Below are positions 1 to 11,136 of a stretch of DNA of 64,000 bases, piece after piece. Numbering within the stretch: position 1 is the first letter of the stretch; every line of letters begins with the position of its first letter. Where the stretch lies: assembly GCA_000711775.1 (NCBI GenBank), contig ARYC01000124.1:1-64000 (forward strand). Reading direction: 5' to 3'. The notes beneath the pieces were generated by a model. It was not told where the DNA came from and ran no database searches. It worked only from the letters and a program-made list of their open reading frames with translations. A program made the position numbers and the translations under genes. Source of the DNA: Oxytricha trifallax. Lineage: Eukaryota; Ciliophora; Spirotrichea; Sporadotrichida; Oxytrichidae.

Positions 1-866
1 TACTTAACTAAAATTCAAAATTTAGCTACTCACACTTTAAATATAAAGAAAATCAAGAATCAAACACAGATACAATTTTGATATCTACATAGAATTCTCC
101 TGTTCTATAACAATTCTAAAAGTATTTTAACATTTATAATTATATTCCACGATTAAATTAAATTATCTAAATATATTCAATATCGAAAAGATTTTAATCT
201 TAAATGCGTAATAATCTATTAAGATTTTTTAAAATCTTAATAGATATTTGAATCCTTAATTTCACTGAGTTAAAAATGCAATTATGTTTATATATACTAT
301 ATCATTATCAATATTAAAATGGAGTGTTGTGAATCGCCCTCATTTTTAATTATATTGTTTTACATTATAGAATAATTGTAAATTATAAAAAAGTATTCTT
401 AAATATAAAATCTAATTAGGGTTGAAATATCATTAAGATCTTATGTAGTTTAACTAACTTATAAAGAACAATTTAACAGTAAAATTTTGAAAACTCAGTG
501 ATTTTTTAAAAATCAAATTAATTCTTTATCAGTAAATATTTACTCTTCTTCTCTTTTAATAATTAATTTTAAATTTAATGTGTACCTTCTATTTGATTAA
601 TCGCTTTATTTACATATCCCCAGGATTAAATATATATTAAATCTAATGTGTATGTTTATAATTTTCTATTTAAATGAATAAGATTAATTTATTTAATAAA
701 AGAATTTTACTTTATATGACTAGCCATCTACCATTTTAGATGGATCATAAATACATTTATTGTATTTTAATTCTACCATTTATAACTTAAACACTTCCAA
801 AATTAATTATATGTATAAGTAAATATCTTTTTATATATATATATATATATATTAAATATTTTAAGA
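1..866. other. A+T-rich flank, no gene seen
   Basis: No coding-like frame was found here. An (AT)n run lies at about 832-853, and a small hairpin (CCATCTACC with its complement) at about 723-742. The stretch would be the 5' flank of gene A. Confidence 0.4.
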
Positions 867-3800
867 ATGAACTAATGTGCATAGAATCAAAACCCCAAAA
901 CCCCTTAGTGAGGTTTATAAGTGCTTTGATTTGTAGGGTATAGTTGGGGTCTTATTGGGGTTAGTAGAGAAATTAGGCCAATTTTCAAAATGAGAAATAG
1001 AAATTAGCGAAATCTAGGGTCTATTTATGATGAGTAATATTTAGATTTACTGCTTAAGCTTCGGTATGGTACAAGTTTTAATATAGACTAAGTCAAACCA
1101 GTGTTGAATTATACAGCCATAGCAAGACTCCTACACAAGAGTGCCCCAACCGTTAGGTATCATTGCTTGTTAGCTGTTTAACATTATAACTCAGGCTCTA
1201 GAAAACATCCTGCAAGAAAATAAAAGTTCTCACAGGTCCATATTGACTATCTCTGTGACTCTAAGACATTAAAGTATTGAGCTCACTTTCCTCTTGACTA
1301 ACGAGCTGTCATGTTTCATCGCAAGTTTCCAGACATGCGTATCTCTCCTTAACTATAGCCAATATTTATAGACGAAACGGTATTACTTTCAAGACTGTCA
1401 GCAGAGTTAAGAGAGTGATTTGATTTTACAGTGCCATTTTATAGCAATAATTTAAACTATATATATGATTAAATGCAGAGAGCTATTGATAATAACATCA
1501 AGTTCATACATGCAGATGAAGCTGTGTTTACGTTCAACACTTTTATTAATAAGTCAAGGTACAAGAAGTATGATAACATAGAAGTTTATGACTAAAAAGT
1601 AAAGGTAGTCACTCATGCAATTTTAGCTGGTATAAGTGAAGATTCAGGCTTAGAGAGTTATGTGATTCACCCTCGCTCTATTAAGCGAGAGTAGTATATA
1701 GAGTTCCTACATAGCTCAGAGAGAAGTATAGCAACCAAGAGATCATCCTGTTAGTTGATAACCTATCAGTTCATAAGACTAAGGAGTCTAAGAAAGCTTA
1801 TGAAGAGTTAAACATAACTCCTGTATACAACGTTCCTTACAGCCCTTAATTTAATGGAATAGAATTCTACTGGAGTTAAATAAAGACTCACTACAAGAAG
1901 CTTCTGCTGTATCATCTTATGCATGACTTGCCCATCGATATAGTAGACTTTATTCAAAGCAGCTGTAAGAGAGTGAGCGTAGATAAGACAACAATTTGTG
2001 CGAGAAAGGGAAGAATGAATGTTTATAAATAAGTTTTAGATTTAAACGAATGAATATATTCACATATTAAACTGGCCCATAAATGGGTTTGGCTTCTCTT
2101 TTTCTCCTCTTATAATGGCTTGCTTGGGCCATATTTCTTCTCTTTGTGCCAGCTCCTGCATCTATGTTCATTTCATCTGGCTTTTAAACATCTTTATAAA
2201 GTCTCTTGCTCACTTCATGAATTTTTTGTGACTTTCTCTCTCTATGAACCTTAGCATGCTCTTTCATAAGATATATACCAGTGCCTGATTTTCCTACAAA
2301 GTTATATGTCAAAGCTTACTTGAAAGATAAGGATGCTTCTTAAGTTCCTCTAGCCAAGCTGAGCTTATTAGAATGCCTTGCTTCTTCTAGTCTTCAGAAG
2401 AAATAGAATATCGTTTCTTATGTGCTTCTTCAATAATTTCTCTAAGATAATCCTCTTTATTGTACCAAGAACACCAAAGAAAAAGTTCCTCTCTGGGAGT
2501 TTATTAGAGAGTTGTTTCTTGGTAGGAAGGTAAACTACCACTTCCTCATCTTACATGGCATCCTCATAAAGATTAGTGACTGAAATCTCAGGGTAGTTCG
2601 GAATTTCGATTAGTTTAATCTCTTTATTTTTAAAAGCTTTCTTCTCCTCACAAAGTATTGCTTTCAAGAATGAAATTTTGGTACTTCCATCGTAGGAAGG
2701 AATAAACCAACTGTATAATATGTTAATAATCATCTATTTATCCTACCATGTAAAGTTAGGTATCGATAGAGATCTTCCTTACTTCTGAATCTTGAGATCA
2801 TTTCTTGAGCCTCGACTCTTTTCATTTGATCATTGAGTGATTCCATCTTTGTTCCTCTTCCTATTAATGAATTTCAAATTATAAATCATAGACTTCTGGA
2901 TCCTATTGTTTAAAATCTTACTATTAAATATGGGCATCTTATAGGAGGTCAACCCCGCAAAGATACGTGGAGAAAGTTTGCAGAAGCTGTAACAAACTGC
3001 AGAGATTGAGATCCATTTTTATCAATTTAGTTCCATTAAATTAGTACTAAATTTGTTTAAATTTAATTAGTACTGGTACTAAATTTGTTTAATTTTAATT
3101 GGTACCAATTTAATTGTACCAAAACTTAATTAGTACCTAGTTTTAAGCTAATGAAGTTTTAATGGAAAAGTTCCAAAATGGTTCAAAACCTAATTGGTAC
3201 CAGTACCAACCTGAATTTATTCTCAGTTGGTACCAAAATTAAAAATATTAAGCATGAATTTAGAAAATTTATAGTTATAAACTTAGTATAAATATGATGT
3301 CTAACGCCTAAGAAGCAACCATTGTTGTTGCAGTACCAACTCCTATACAAAGTTACTATAACAAGAGAGGTTATTAAAGCTTTATAATAGAAATTTAAAT
3401 TTGAATTTAAACATGGCGGCTAACTTAAATCGCAAAGCAGTTTCTCTTGGCAGTGGATAATCTTAGCTTAACTTTGGCTAAACTAAGAAGCCAGAGATCA
3501 TCTACATTGAAAAGGAGCCAGAGCTTAAAGCTCTTGAGTTTGAATCAGAAGTGTTTATTCTATAAATAAATATCAGGAAGCAGAGAGCAGAGATAAGTAT
3601 TTAAACGCTAATCGAAGATGTTGAGGAGTTAAAAGAACATCTCCCACTAGAAAAGATTAAAGAATTCTAATGTGATGAATGCTAAAATTTCTTCTCAACT
3701 GATTCGAGCTTGAAGAGGCACATCAAAGAGATGCACTCTGGGAGAGCTAAGATATATTTTAAGCACGAAAAGGTCGATGGCAGGTATTAGTGCACGACTT

Positions 3801-6800
3801 GCATGAAGTCTTACACTCACTCAGCTAAAGTTAAAAGACACATGCAAAAACATCATTTAAGTGAGTTTTAATGCAAGATAAAGAAACATAAATACTTATA
3901 CCAGCCAAGAGAAAGTCCAATACTGTAGAGTCTTAAAGAGAGCAGGAAGAGAGACTTAAGAAGCAGAAACGTTTTGAGTCAATGAACCAACCAGCTAATG
4001 AATTATATATAGCATGCTTGTAAGAGAGAGCTATGTATATACTTGCATTAAATGCAGTAGATCTCAGTTTTTGCATTGACAACTATTTACATATTGATGT
4101 GGCTAACAAGGCAAAACTCATAGTAGTTGATGAGTATGCTTATAAAGTATATCCTTTCAAATATCTTATTAGGAACGAGCAGTATCAAAATGAGTTTGCC
4201 AATGAATACATAATACTAAGAGAGGCTCATAAAAGGTAATGCAAGAACTTGCTTAAACTCGATGGAGTTATTCTTGGACATGGTTTTATTGCACTACGAC
4301 TCAAGAAATTTGAAATGACTCTAAGAGATTATCTCTACCATAATAGATACCCAGATGACTTGAATGAGATACTCACGGAAATGACCAAGGGTGTGAAAGA
4401 GCTGCATGATCTAGGGTATGTTCATAGAGATTTGAAGCCAGAAAATGTAATGCTAAATCTCTGTCCTTTAGAAATAGTAGTCATTGATTTCAATAGAGCA
4501 ATAAGGTAAGAAATAGTGACTTTAGCTAAAGTGCTAGGCACACCTGGGTACTTCCCAATAAGAGAGAAGTGGACTAATGGCTCTGTTTAGTGGGATGTCT
4601 GGGCGGTAGCAGCAATTATTTTAGAGTGCGATATGGAAAGTATGTCGTACTTCGGAACAAAGCAAGAAAAGTAATCAATAAGCATGGCTGTTAAACATAT
4701 AAAGCAAGAAGATGTATGCACTTAGATTAAGAAAATGGTTGAGATGATCATAGTAAGAGCTCCAGCATATCCAAGATCATCATTAGAAGATATACTTGAA
4801 ACATTAAAGAGAGCTAAGTTCAAGAGATACCACAAAGATAAGCAGATAAAATTTATTTGAATTAATGACACTTATACTCATTAAATATACATTAAATTCA
4901 CATCAAACCTGCGTTTTCTCTACTAACCCCAATAAGACCCCAACTATACCCTACAAATCAAAGCACTTATAAACCTCACTAAGGGGTTTTGGGGTTTTGA
5001 TTAAAAAGACAGCCAGAAATCAGTGTCATCTCAATCTAGAAATATAAAGTTTAACTATAAAAATATGATACCTGGTACAAATCAAAATATTATGGGAAGT
5101 AACAATAATCACTTAAATGGTAATTAATATGGAGACACACTTTATCCTAATTCTAAAAATTACAATTAGCAGAATAATTTTGCTATAATTTTCATTTATT
5201 AATATTCAATTAAAATTAATTAATTATTAATTTTAATAATGGCTTAAAGAAGAATCTATCTTCAAGGCAACTAGTTCAAAATACAAAGACAGAAATAATA
5301 ACTGGGAAAAATGTCAGTAAACTGAATCTAAATGACATAGTTTCATAAGTCAATCATATAAATAATGACTTTATTGTTTTGCTTAAATGAAATTTAATTA
5401 AAACTTTTGCAATTTAATAAAAATAATTTTGATAATCATAACGGTGTAAACTTTGAAGGGATGCCAAGAATGATTTTTGATGATGAGAGGCCAGGGCATT
5501 AAATAAATTGGATTAAGTTAGTAAATAATATAATCAGCTTTAGTCAGTAAAAGAATGAAAATCTTAATAGGAGAGCTACTATAAAAATAGAGAGGGAGGG
5601 ATAAAGTCCTATGTTTAGAGGGATTTAAATATAAAAATTTGTTCCTTAAAGAATGTAATTCTTGTAATTTTGATTAAAATTATTCAATAAATATCTTTGA
5701 TTGATCAAAGAAGAAAAGAAGCAGAGAAACTATAATTCAGAATGAAACTTCTAGAATCTCACGAATAAATTTATAATATATTATTATATTTTAGTTAATA
5801 TATAGTATTTCACAACCACCTAAACTCAATACCTAAGCTTAATTCACTCCTAGGTTCAAGACTATTATCAATCCCTCAATCTCCCCTGATATTAGATAAA
5901 AAGACACGGTCCAGAATAATTGTAAATCACTCCCCAAGACTTAGGGAGATGCTCTAGGATGACTCTTCACAAGACGATTTAGATTTAAATTAATATTCAA
6001 GGAAAGTGGGTACTTAATCCATGATTGATTTGGGCAATTAAAGTGATGATATAACGAATGATTCCAGTAATTATCAATATGATTTCTTGTCACTCAACTG
6101 TAATTATATTTTTACTAATTTTATGAATATAAACTACAAAAACAAGATACGAAGAAGAAGTTGCATATGTTAAGCTTGTAAAGTCCCTTATTTATAGAAT
6201 CACAAAGGTTACCAATTAGTACTTGAGAGTGATTATCCCTATTGTTATGATATTATTAGAATAAAAAGCCCAAAACCTTATTAATAAATGACTGCATTTT
6301 AGAAATAAGGGAGCATCAAAGTTGATGCTAATTCTATTAGTAATAAAATATAATATTTTTGAATTATAAATGATTACTTAAATAAATTCATCCTAGTAAG
6401 CTTATAAATTGTTTTAAAATATGTCATAGACGATTAAGCAAGAGTAATTGGCATTTAGCGAAAGCAAAAACAAACAGCCTCACTAATATACTATCCATAT
6501 TATAAAAAGTAAAGAGTGTAAGTGTTTCACCGGATTTTATGTACATATTTCCTTTATTTTAATTCCATTAATAAATAAATCTGCTATAGAAAGACTATGA
6601 TGTTGTCAAAATGAACTCACCAAAAGTTAATCCAAATGATAATGGATAGCAACCATGTAACAATCATATGAGTCCAAAAAAATCTTTATCAAAATTCAAC
6701 CCATAAATTTAACAATCTAAGCCAAATTAGTTCCTGATTAAGATAGTGCAACTTAATTATCAATTATATTGAGAATGTCACAAGTTTATAATTTATATAT

Positions 6801-6989
6801 GAAATAATATAGTGCAAGATGAAGAATCTTCAGATAATTTCACAAATTCATAAAGGAGGAAAAATTCAAAAAATTAGATAGAATATTATGAAATAGAAAA
6901 TAAATTAATTTATGTATAAAAATTCCTAAATAATATATAAATGATAGAACTGGCAAACCTAATTATATTAAATCTAACACCATAAATGA
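867..6989 (+). CDS. Gene A: 516-aa protein, interrupted by a TBE transposon, five IESs and three introns
   Basis: ATG at 867, TGA at 6987. Inferred retained segments are 867-887, 5002-5178, 5241-5366, 5428-5654, 5711-5762, 5814-6343, 6400-6517, 6590-6751, 6818-6913 and 6948-6989. They sum to 1551 nt with one uninterrupted frame in which TAA/TAG read as Gln. Six removed segments are bounded by direct repeats (AT, AATAAT, AAATAAT, TCAC, TAGTAA, ATAGTGCAA); three others have GT-AG ends (5655-5710, 6518-6589, 6914-6947). The protein is Asn/Gln/Ser-rich and hydrophilic. It has a basic stretch followed by a Cys-x-Cys-x2-Cys cluster at about residues 286-292 (near 6150) and no recognised domain or signal peptide. 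MDS order is linear, not scrambled. Function unknown. The start could lie further upstream, and each splice is inferred only from frame continuity. Confidence 0.72.
888..972 (+). repeat. TBE-1 left terminal inverted repeat
   Basis: 85 bp, complementary to 4915-4999 without visible mismatch. It starts with two C4A4-type telomeric units, the hallmark of TBE ends. Confidence 0.95.
990..2053 (+). pseudogene. TBE-1 transposase (42-kDa type, IS630/Tc1 DDE), broken
   Basis: The best frame starts at the ATG at 990 and ends at the TGA at 2051. Compared with the TBE-2 copy, a Trp codon has become TGA at 1278-1280. One base is missing at about 1345 and an extra T at about 1423 restores the frame; another base is missing at about 1718. 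The catalytic blocks survive in pieces: His-Ala-Asp-Glu-Ala, Val-Asp-Asn-Leu-Ser, and Asn-Gly-Ile-Glu-Phe. In TBE elements this enzyme cuts element ends and is also implicated in genome rearrangement. This copy cannot make a full protein. Its stop lies six bases from the stop of the convergent 22-kDa gene. Confidence 0.9.
2060..2846 (-). pseudogene. TBE-1 22-kDa gene, broken, with a 26-nt intron
   Basis: ATG at 2846-2844, stop at 2062-2060. It aligns codon by codon with the gene at 15680-16454 in TBE-2. Defects: an in-frame TGA near 2731, and single-base frame losses near 2679, near 2440 and close to the 3' end. A GTAAG...TTTGTAG segment at 2294-2319 splices in frame and looks like a real intron. 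The C-terminal part is basic (Lys/Arg-rich), with a Met-Asn-Ile-Asp-Ala-Gly-Ala-Gly motif shared by both copies. The role of this protein in TBE biology is not established. Confidence 0.85.
2294..2319 (-). other. 26-nt intron in the TBE-1 22-kDa gene
   Basis: Minus-strand segment GTAAGC...TTTGTAG. Removal joins Leu-Ser-Arg-Lys-Ser-Gly in frame. In TBE-2 the same place (16220-16240) is shortened and lacks the GT donor. Confidence 0.65.
2847..3412. promoter_or_regulatory. Divergent intergenic region of TBE-1 with GTACC repeats
   Basis: The region lies between the divergent 22-kDa and 57-kDa genes. From about 3020 to 3240 it holds many copies of GGTACC, TTAGTAC and GTACTAA motifs in both orientations. 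TBE-2 has a related but different array (15330-15480: AAGTACGTAC and CTCCTAATTAAG). It is probably the shared promoter/regulatory region; no defined factor site can be named. Confidence 0.45.
3413..4860 (+). pseudogene. TBE-1 57-kDa zinc-finger/protein-kinase gene, one frameshift
   Basis: ATG at 3413, TGA at 4858. The N-terminal frame holds two C2H2 zinc fingers: Cys-x2-Cys-x12-His-x4-His at about 3671-3735, and a second Cys-x2-Cys...His-x4-His at about 3789-3855. That frame meets a TGA at 3983. The kinase part is in another frame, so about one base is missing or extra between about 3865 and 3960. The kinase part shows His-Arg-Asp-Leu-Lys-Pro-Glu-Asn, Ile-Asp-Phe-Asn in place of Asp-Phe-Gly, and Gly-Thr-Pro-Gly-Tyr. 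No glycine-rich loop is visible, so it may be a reduced or inactive kinase even when intact. A zinc finger plus kinase is typical of the TBE 57-kDa gene. Confidence 0.9.
4915..4999 (-). repeat. TBE-1 right terminal inverted repeat
   Basis: Reverse complement of 888-972, ending in G4T4 units. Confidence 0.95.
5179..5240 (+). other. IES in gene A, pointer AATAAT
   Basis: 62 nt, almost pure A+T. AATAAT occurs at 5173-5178 and 5235-5240. Leaving one copy joins Gln-Asn-Asn to Gly-Leu-Lys in frame. Confidence 0.75.
5367..5427 (+). other. IES in gene A, pointer AAATAAT
   Basis: 61 nt. AAATAAT occurs at 5360-5366 and 5421-5427. The intervening frame contains TGA; removal keeps Ile-Asn-Asn-Phe-Asp open. 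Confidence 0.75.
5655..5710 (+). other. Candidate 56-nt intron in gene A
   Basis: GTAATT...ATCAAAG. Splicing shifts the frame exactly as needed to continue into Arg-Lys-Glu-Ala-Glu-Lys. No good direct repeat was seen, so an intron is preferred over an IES. Confidence 0.55.
5763..5813 (+). other. IES in gene A, pointer TCAC
   Basis: 51 nt of nearly pure A+T between TCAC at 5759-5762 and TCAC at 5810-5813. Removal gives Glu-Ser-His-Asn-His-Leu. The frame is open either way, so the call rests on composition and the repeat. Confidence 0.6.
6344..6399 (+). other. IES in gene A, pointer TAGTAA
   Basis: 56 nt between TAGTAA at 6338-6343 and 6394-6399. The unremoved frame meets TGA; the joined frame continues for more than 100 codons. 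Confidence 0.75.
6518..6589 (+). other. Candidate 72-nt intron in gene A
   Basis: GTAAGT donor and CTATAG acceptor. Its length is a multiple of three, and the interior reads as a poor low-complexity peptide, so splicing is favoured but not forced. Confidence 0.5.
6752..6817 (+). other. IES in gene A, 9-bp pointer ATAGTGCAA
   Basis: 66 nt between ATAGTGCAA at 6743-6751 and 6809-6817. Without removal the frame stops at the TGA at 6770. With removal it continues into Asp-Glu-Glu-Ser-Ser-Asp. The long pointer makes this one of the surest junctions. Confidence 0.8.
6914..6947 (+). other. Candidate 34-nt intron near the end of gene A
   Basis: GTATAA...GATAG. Splicing leads to a TGA at 6987 after 13 further codons. 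Without it the frame runs on into low-complexity A+T sequence. Confidence 0.45.
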
Positions 6990-9439
6990 TAATTAAATAC
7001 ATAAAAAAGCATTATAATATTAAAAAATTGATATAACATGGTATCAAATTTTTTTATTATTTGCATGTTGTTTAAAATATGAATTTAAGGTGTAATCTGA
7101 TCTCATTTGATATAAACTTGTATATTTATTTTTTAAGAAAATTTCTATATTTTATATTTTTTAAAAATTAGTTCATTAATTGAGGAAAAATATATTCTTT
7201 TATTGCCTGCAGATTTATCTTCAGAAATATTTAATTATTTATGTATGGGAATTTGTAGAGTTATATGTAATTAATTCAGAATAGCATTAAATAATAATAA
7301 AAATAATATGTGATTCATTTAAAAATAAACAATATATAAAAATAATATTTTTTTAATTAAATTATATAATATTTATATAATTATTATTATAAAAATTGGT
7401 TAATATAAATACTAAAATATAAATTAGTGTTATTTTTATTTTAGATTTGGAGCTAAAATAATTAATCTAAAACTTTATTAAAAGAATCAAATATCCTAAA
7501 AAGTGAAATAATGTAAGTTTTTATTTTATCACTATTATTGCACATATTAAATTAAAAAAATTTAAATCTAAATCAAACATTTTACTTATATCTACGAAAA
7601 TATATGACTCACATATATTTATTATTTACAATTTATTGATAAATAATGTGAAATTATTTTTCGTCTATTAAAGTAGGGGATATTTAATTAAAAAAAGATA
7701 ATCAGTTGTTAAAAAATAAATATTATCAAATAAGTCAGTATAGAAATTATTAAGAACCTTCAATTAAATTATGAAAAATAAACATTCTTTTAAATGCATT
7801 GATTGTAAACTTGTATCTCTATTTTATTATTAAAATATAATCAAAAACTATTTTTGAAAAAATTGTTATAAGCTTTTAATTTTTATTATAATGATAAAAA
7901 GAATTTAACTACTTATTATAAATTTCTAACAATATAAATTATTATATTTTAATTATCTTTGGTTTATACAATTAAATATATATGCATCAATTATTATTCA
8001 AATTATTTGAATATAATTTAAATTTTACATAAAATATTAAATATTTAAATTTAAATGAAAATAATACACCTATTCTACAAAATTTTATAATTAAATATAT
8101 TTAGCTTAATATTATCTTTTTCTTATAAGAAAGTAGAGAATTAACTGACTAAATATTTTATAGCATTTATAATTTATATTTTTTATGAGTTACAGATTCT
8201 GGTTTTCAAACAATAATGAATAATTTAAACCTAAAATTTTTATTTTATATTTAAATTAAATAATAAATGCAATTTTTAAATATTTATACTATGTTTTATA
8301 TTCATTAAATATGAATAGTAAATTTTTATAAATAATTAATTTTTAATATAATGTTTTAACATATTTATTAATTTATTTAAGCACAAAGTAATTAAATTAA
8401 AATATATTATAGTCAGAAATATTTATATTTAAATTAATTTTATTATTTCCTTTGTTCTTTGAAATTATAGATCCAGATCCAATTAGTGATTAAAAATAAT
8501 AATAATAATATACTTTTAAATATAAAAGTATAATTAAATTTCTAACAATTAATAATTAAAATATGAATATTAATTAATCTTAATTTATATTTAATAATTT
8601 GCTTATGTTTAAAAATGATGGTTGCATAAAATGAATAGGATTAAATGAAGAAAAAATTGGCAAAGTTACAAGATAATTAAATTTCTATCTGTATATTATT
8701 TATAAATTAAAATTAGAAGAATAATTATTGATAATAATTATTTTAAATATTATAAAAATAAATAATTTAATTGGTAAATTCTATTATTTTCATAAAGATT
8801 ATCAAGATTTAGTTTGTATTAATGAAATATAATAATTAATATTTACTTAAGTTTAAATCTTAAAGATACTCACTTTTTTATTACTAATTAATGCAAAAGG
8901 AGAGAAACTTAGTTAAAATTATGCTTTTTTATATATTCTTAAATATAATTTAAAGAAAAGTGAAATAATTGAAATATTAAATTTATTTAGAATTTAGTAA
9001 TTAATTTTTGGGAAAAACTCCCCTAAAAATATACTAAATTTTTATAAATTATTAAATCAATTAGGATTATGATTTTTGAATTTACTTAGTCATATAGTTG
9101 TATCTTAATTTAGTCGAAAATAAACTTTTATTTTAAAACATATTTGCTCGAGGAAATATGACAAAAATAAATAATTTGTTAATTGTTGTTTTGGTATCGT
9201 GCAATTATTATAATTAAAATAATCAAATAGAAAAAAATGATGATTTGACTATCTCATAACTTTAATATTCAAATTTTATAAATATAATTTAACCAATATT
9301 TTATATTATAATTACATTGAATTTATAATTATAGAATACTCTTTTTATATTTAAATATCAATATATGTGTATAAATATTTTTTAAAAATACTGATGGAGT
9401 AGTAGTCGAAAACAATTAATCTAAAATCAATATAAAAAT
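6990..9439. other. A+T-rich germline spacer, nothing recognised
   Basis: About 2.4 kb of very A+T-rich sequence with many homopolymer runs. I see no convincing gene, element end or structured RNA. Confidence 0.4.
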
Positions 9440-9720
9440 AAAAATTGTGGTATCTAACTTTGTTAAATCAAATTGATTTGTTTGATAGAGAATAAATTAG
9501 CGAGCCTTTACTATTATTGATGCTATTTTATAACTTCCTTAGAACGAACTATATTAAATTAATTTTAATTTTGACATCAATATCAACAACAAAAATAAAC
9601 CTAAACTAATGTTAATTCACGTTAAGGAAGTTATTAAATGGCATAAATAATAGTAAAAACTTGTTAATTTTGCATTTTTATAAAACAAATAATTTAACTA
9701 AATAGTTGAAACTTATTTGT
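9440..9720. mobile_element. Decayed fold-back element of the TATTGTAG family
   Basis: The left half can be aligned with the arms of the intact copy at 12138-12556 (shared TAGAGAAT...TTAGC...CTTTA.TATT...CTATTTTAT). The arms pair imperfectly: ACTATTATTGATGC...AACTTCCTTA against TAAGGAAGTTATTAAATGGC. The ends are worn away. Confidence 0.5.
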
Positions 9721-9995
9721 ATGAGTTCCTATAATATTATAAGAATTAAATCTTGAGTTATGCAAATGTTTAAATACATTATAAAACATTATAAATCTTT
9801 TTAATAGTTAGAAGAATAATAATTAATAAATATTATAGTCCTCTTCCTTCTTCCATGAAAATAAGTAATACATATATAAATACCACCATCCACAGATTAA
9901 TCAATCCCTCGTTATTTAACTCAGATTAAATTTTTCATGCGGCTTCCTTTTTCAAAGTTTATCGAGACAATTGAATTTGTCTTAGTTACAGTTTA

Positions 9996-10153
9996 TATAA
10001 ATCTATCTAGAGTTAAGCTTAATTCTATTTAGAATTTCAATGTGCCAGAAAAGGATTCATAAGTCTAAATGTGAGAATAAGACTCTCATAAAGCTCCCAA
10101 AAAATAATGTTTGAAATTCAGATAGAATTTGGCTAGATATAAAAATGATTTAA
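9996..10153. repeat. Short imperfect inverted repeat
   Basis: Arms of about 45 bp (9996-10040 and 10110-10153) share CTATCTAGA/TCTAGATAG-like and AATTCTATTTAGAATTTCAA-like blocks around a 70-bp less A+T-rich loop. It could be a small MITE. The loop has a short frame, but no gene is claimed. Confidence 0.35.
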
Positions 10154-10644
10154 ACCAATGTATGTATGTTGATTCAAAGTGAGGGAAGCCAAAAACAACG
10201 GCAAGAGAAATTTAAAAATAAAATGCTAAAGAAAAAATGATATTTTGTGCTATCTAAGATAGTATGTTGTCAAAAAATAATATAATAGGTAAATGACTTG
10301 TAAATAATGATGATTATAATAATATTATATGACATCGCATTGGTTCAAATCTATGGTGTCCCTAATTATAATTCAAAGGTATCTATTTTTTCAAGAAGTT
10401 CTAAAGTGATAAGAGTGATATTTCATTAAAATTTATTCAGAATTAAATAATTATTCTTTTATTAATTTAAATAACTTTTGATATTATTTTTTTCAAAGGG
10501 TCATTATAATAATAAAATAATTTAAACATTCTCAATTAATATTTTATAAAAAATTTGAATATTAAAATATTAATTTAATAATTATTAAATTTAATTTTTG
10601 ATGATGTTTGCTAAAGATTTATTTACTTTTTAAAACTCTCCTTA

Positions 10645-11136
10645 TCAACTATTTAACTGCGAAGTATTTCTCAATGTGAAAATATGATAACCATACACTA
10701 CTAGATATCTGTACAAAAATTTATTCTATTTTATATCAACTAAGCACTTTATAAAAAGAGGAATTTTTTATTTGTATAAAATTTATGTTCTAGTTGAAAG
10801 TTTTTATCAATTTAGAAATTCTAAGTGCTCATTTAATTTGAGTCTTTTTGTTACTATCCTTGAATTTTCTATTGAGATTGGAACAATTTCTTTTTAAGCT
10901 CCCATTTTATTCTATTTCACATAAAAATAAGATCTACTTTTTCCCTTTATTTAATACTTTTTCCTAAATTTAACACATGTAAATCTACCAATTCCATAAT
11001 CATTAATATCTAACAAAATCTATCAATTTTTAGTTTTAAATGCTACCACTTCTGATAGTCCTAATATGATTATCCTTTCAAAGCTCAATACTTAAATGTT
11101 AAAGAATTCATATTTAGAAGAGTGCATCATACTCAT
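10645..11136 (-). CDS. Gene E: 127-aa protein with one intron and one IES
   Basis: Minus strand, ATG at 11136-11134, TGA at 10647-10645. Removing a 27-nt GTAGCA...GATAG intron (11020-11046) and an 81-nt IES with pointer CTTAG (copies at 10821-10825 and 10740-10744) leaves 384 nt in one open frame. The codons look used: acidic and basic residues, Gly and Pro are present, not only the K/N/I/F expected of random A+T DNA. No domain is recognised; the central part is basic (Lys/Arg-rich). It may be only part of a longer gene, with other MDSs upstream. Confidence comes from frame continuity at both junctions. Confidence 0.55.
10740..10820 (-). other. IES in gene E, pointer CTTAG
   Basis: 81 nt including one pointer. 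It contains an in-frame TGA that removal eliminates. A further TTGATA repeat nearby was tested and does not restore the frame. Confidence 0.5.
11020..11046 (-). other. Candidate 27-nt intron in gene E
   Basis: GTAGCA...TTGATAG on the minus strand. It removes an in-frame TGA and keeps phase 0. Confidence 0.5.

Larger units (their letters stand above)
888..4999 (+). mobile_element. TBE: TBE-1: TBE-family transposon inserted in gene A
   Basis: A 4112-bp element bounded by 85-bp inverted repeats, identical by eye, that begin CAAAACCCCAAAACCCC. It carries the TBE gene set: transposase on +, 22-kDa gene on -, 57-kDa zinc-finger/kinase gene on +. All three are broken, so this copy is non-autonomous. 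TBEs normally duplicate a 3-bp ANT target; here the flanks are AAT (left) and ATT (right), so only AT is shared. Removing 888-5001, which leaves one AT, joins codon 7 of gene A in frame to its downstream part, so the transposon would act as an IES inside the gene. Confidence 0.95.

Noticed and set aside
6611-6772. The ATG at 6611 as the first codon of gene A in a scrambled order (6611 segment before 5002)
   Set aside because: The shared TGATTAA repeat gives the wrong phase. The linear order with pointers TAGTAA and ATAGTGCAA explains the frame fully.
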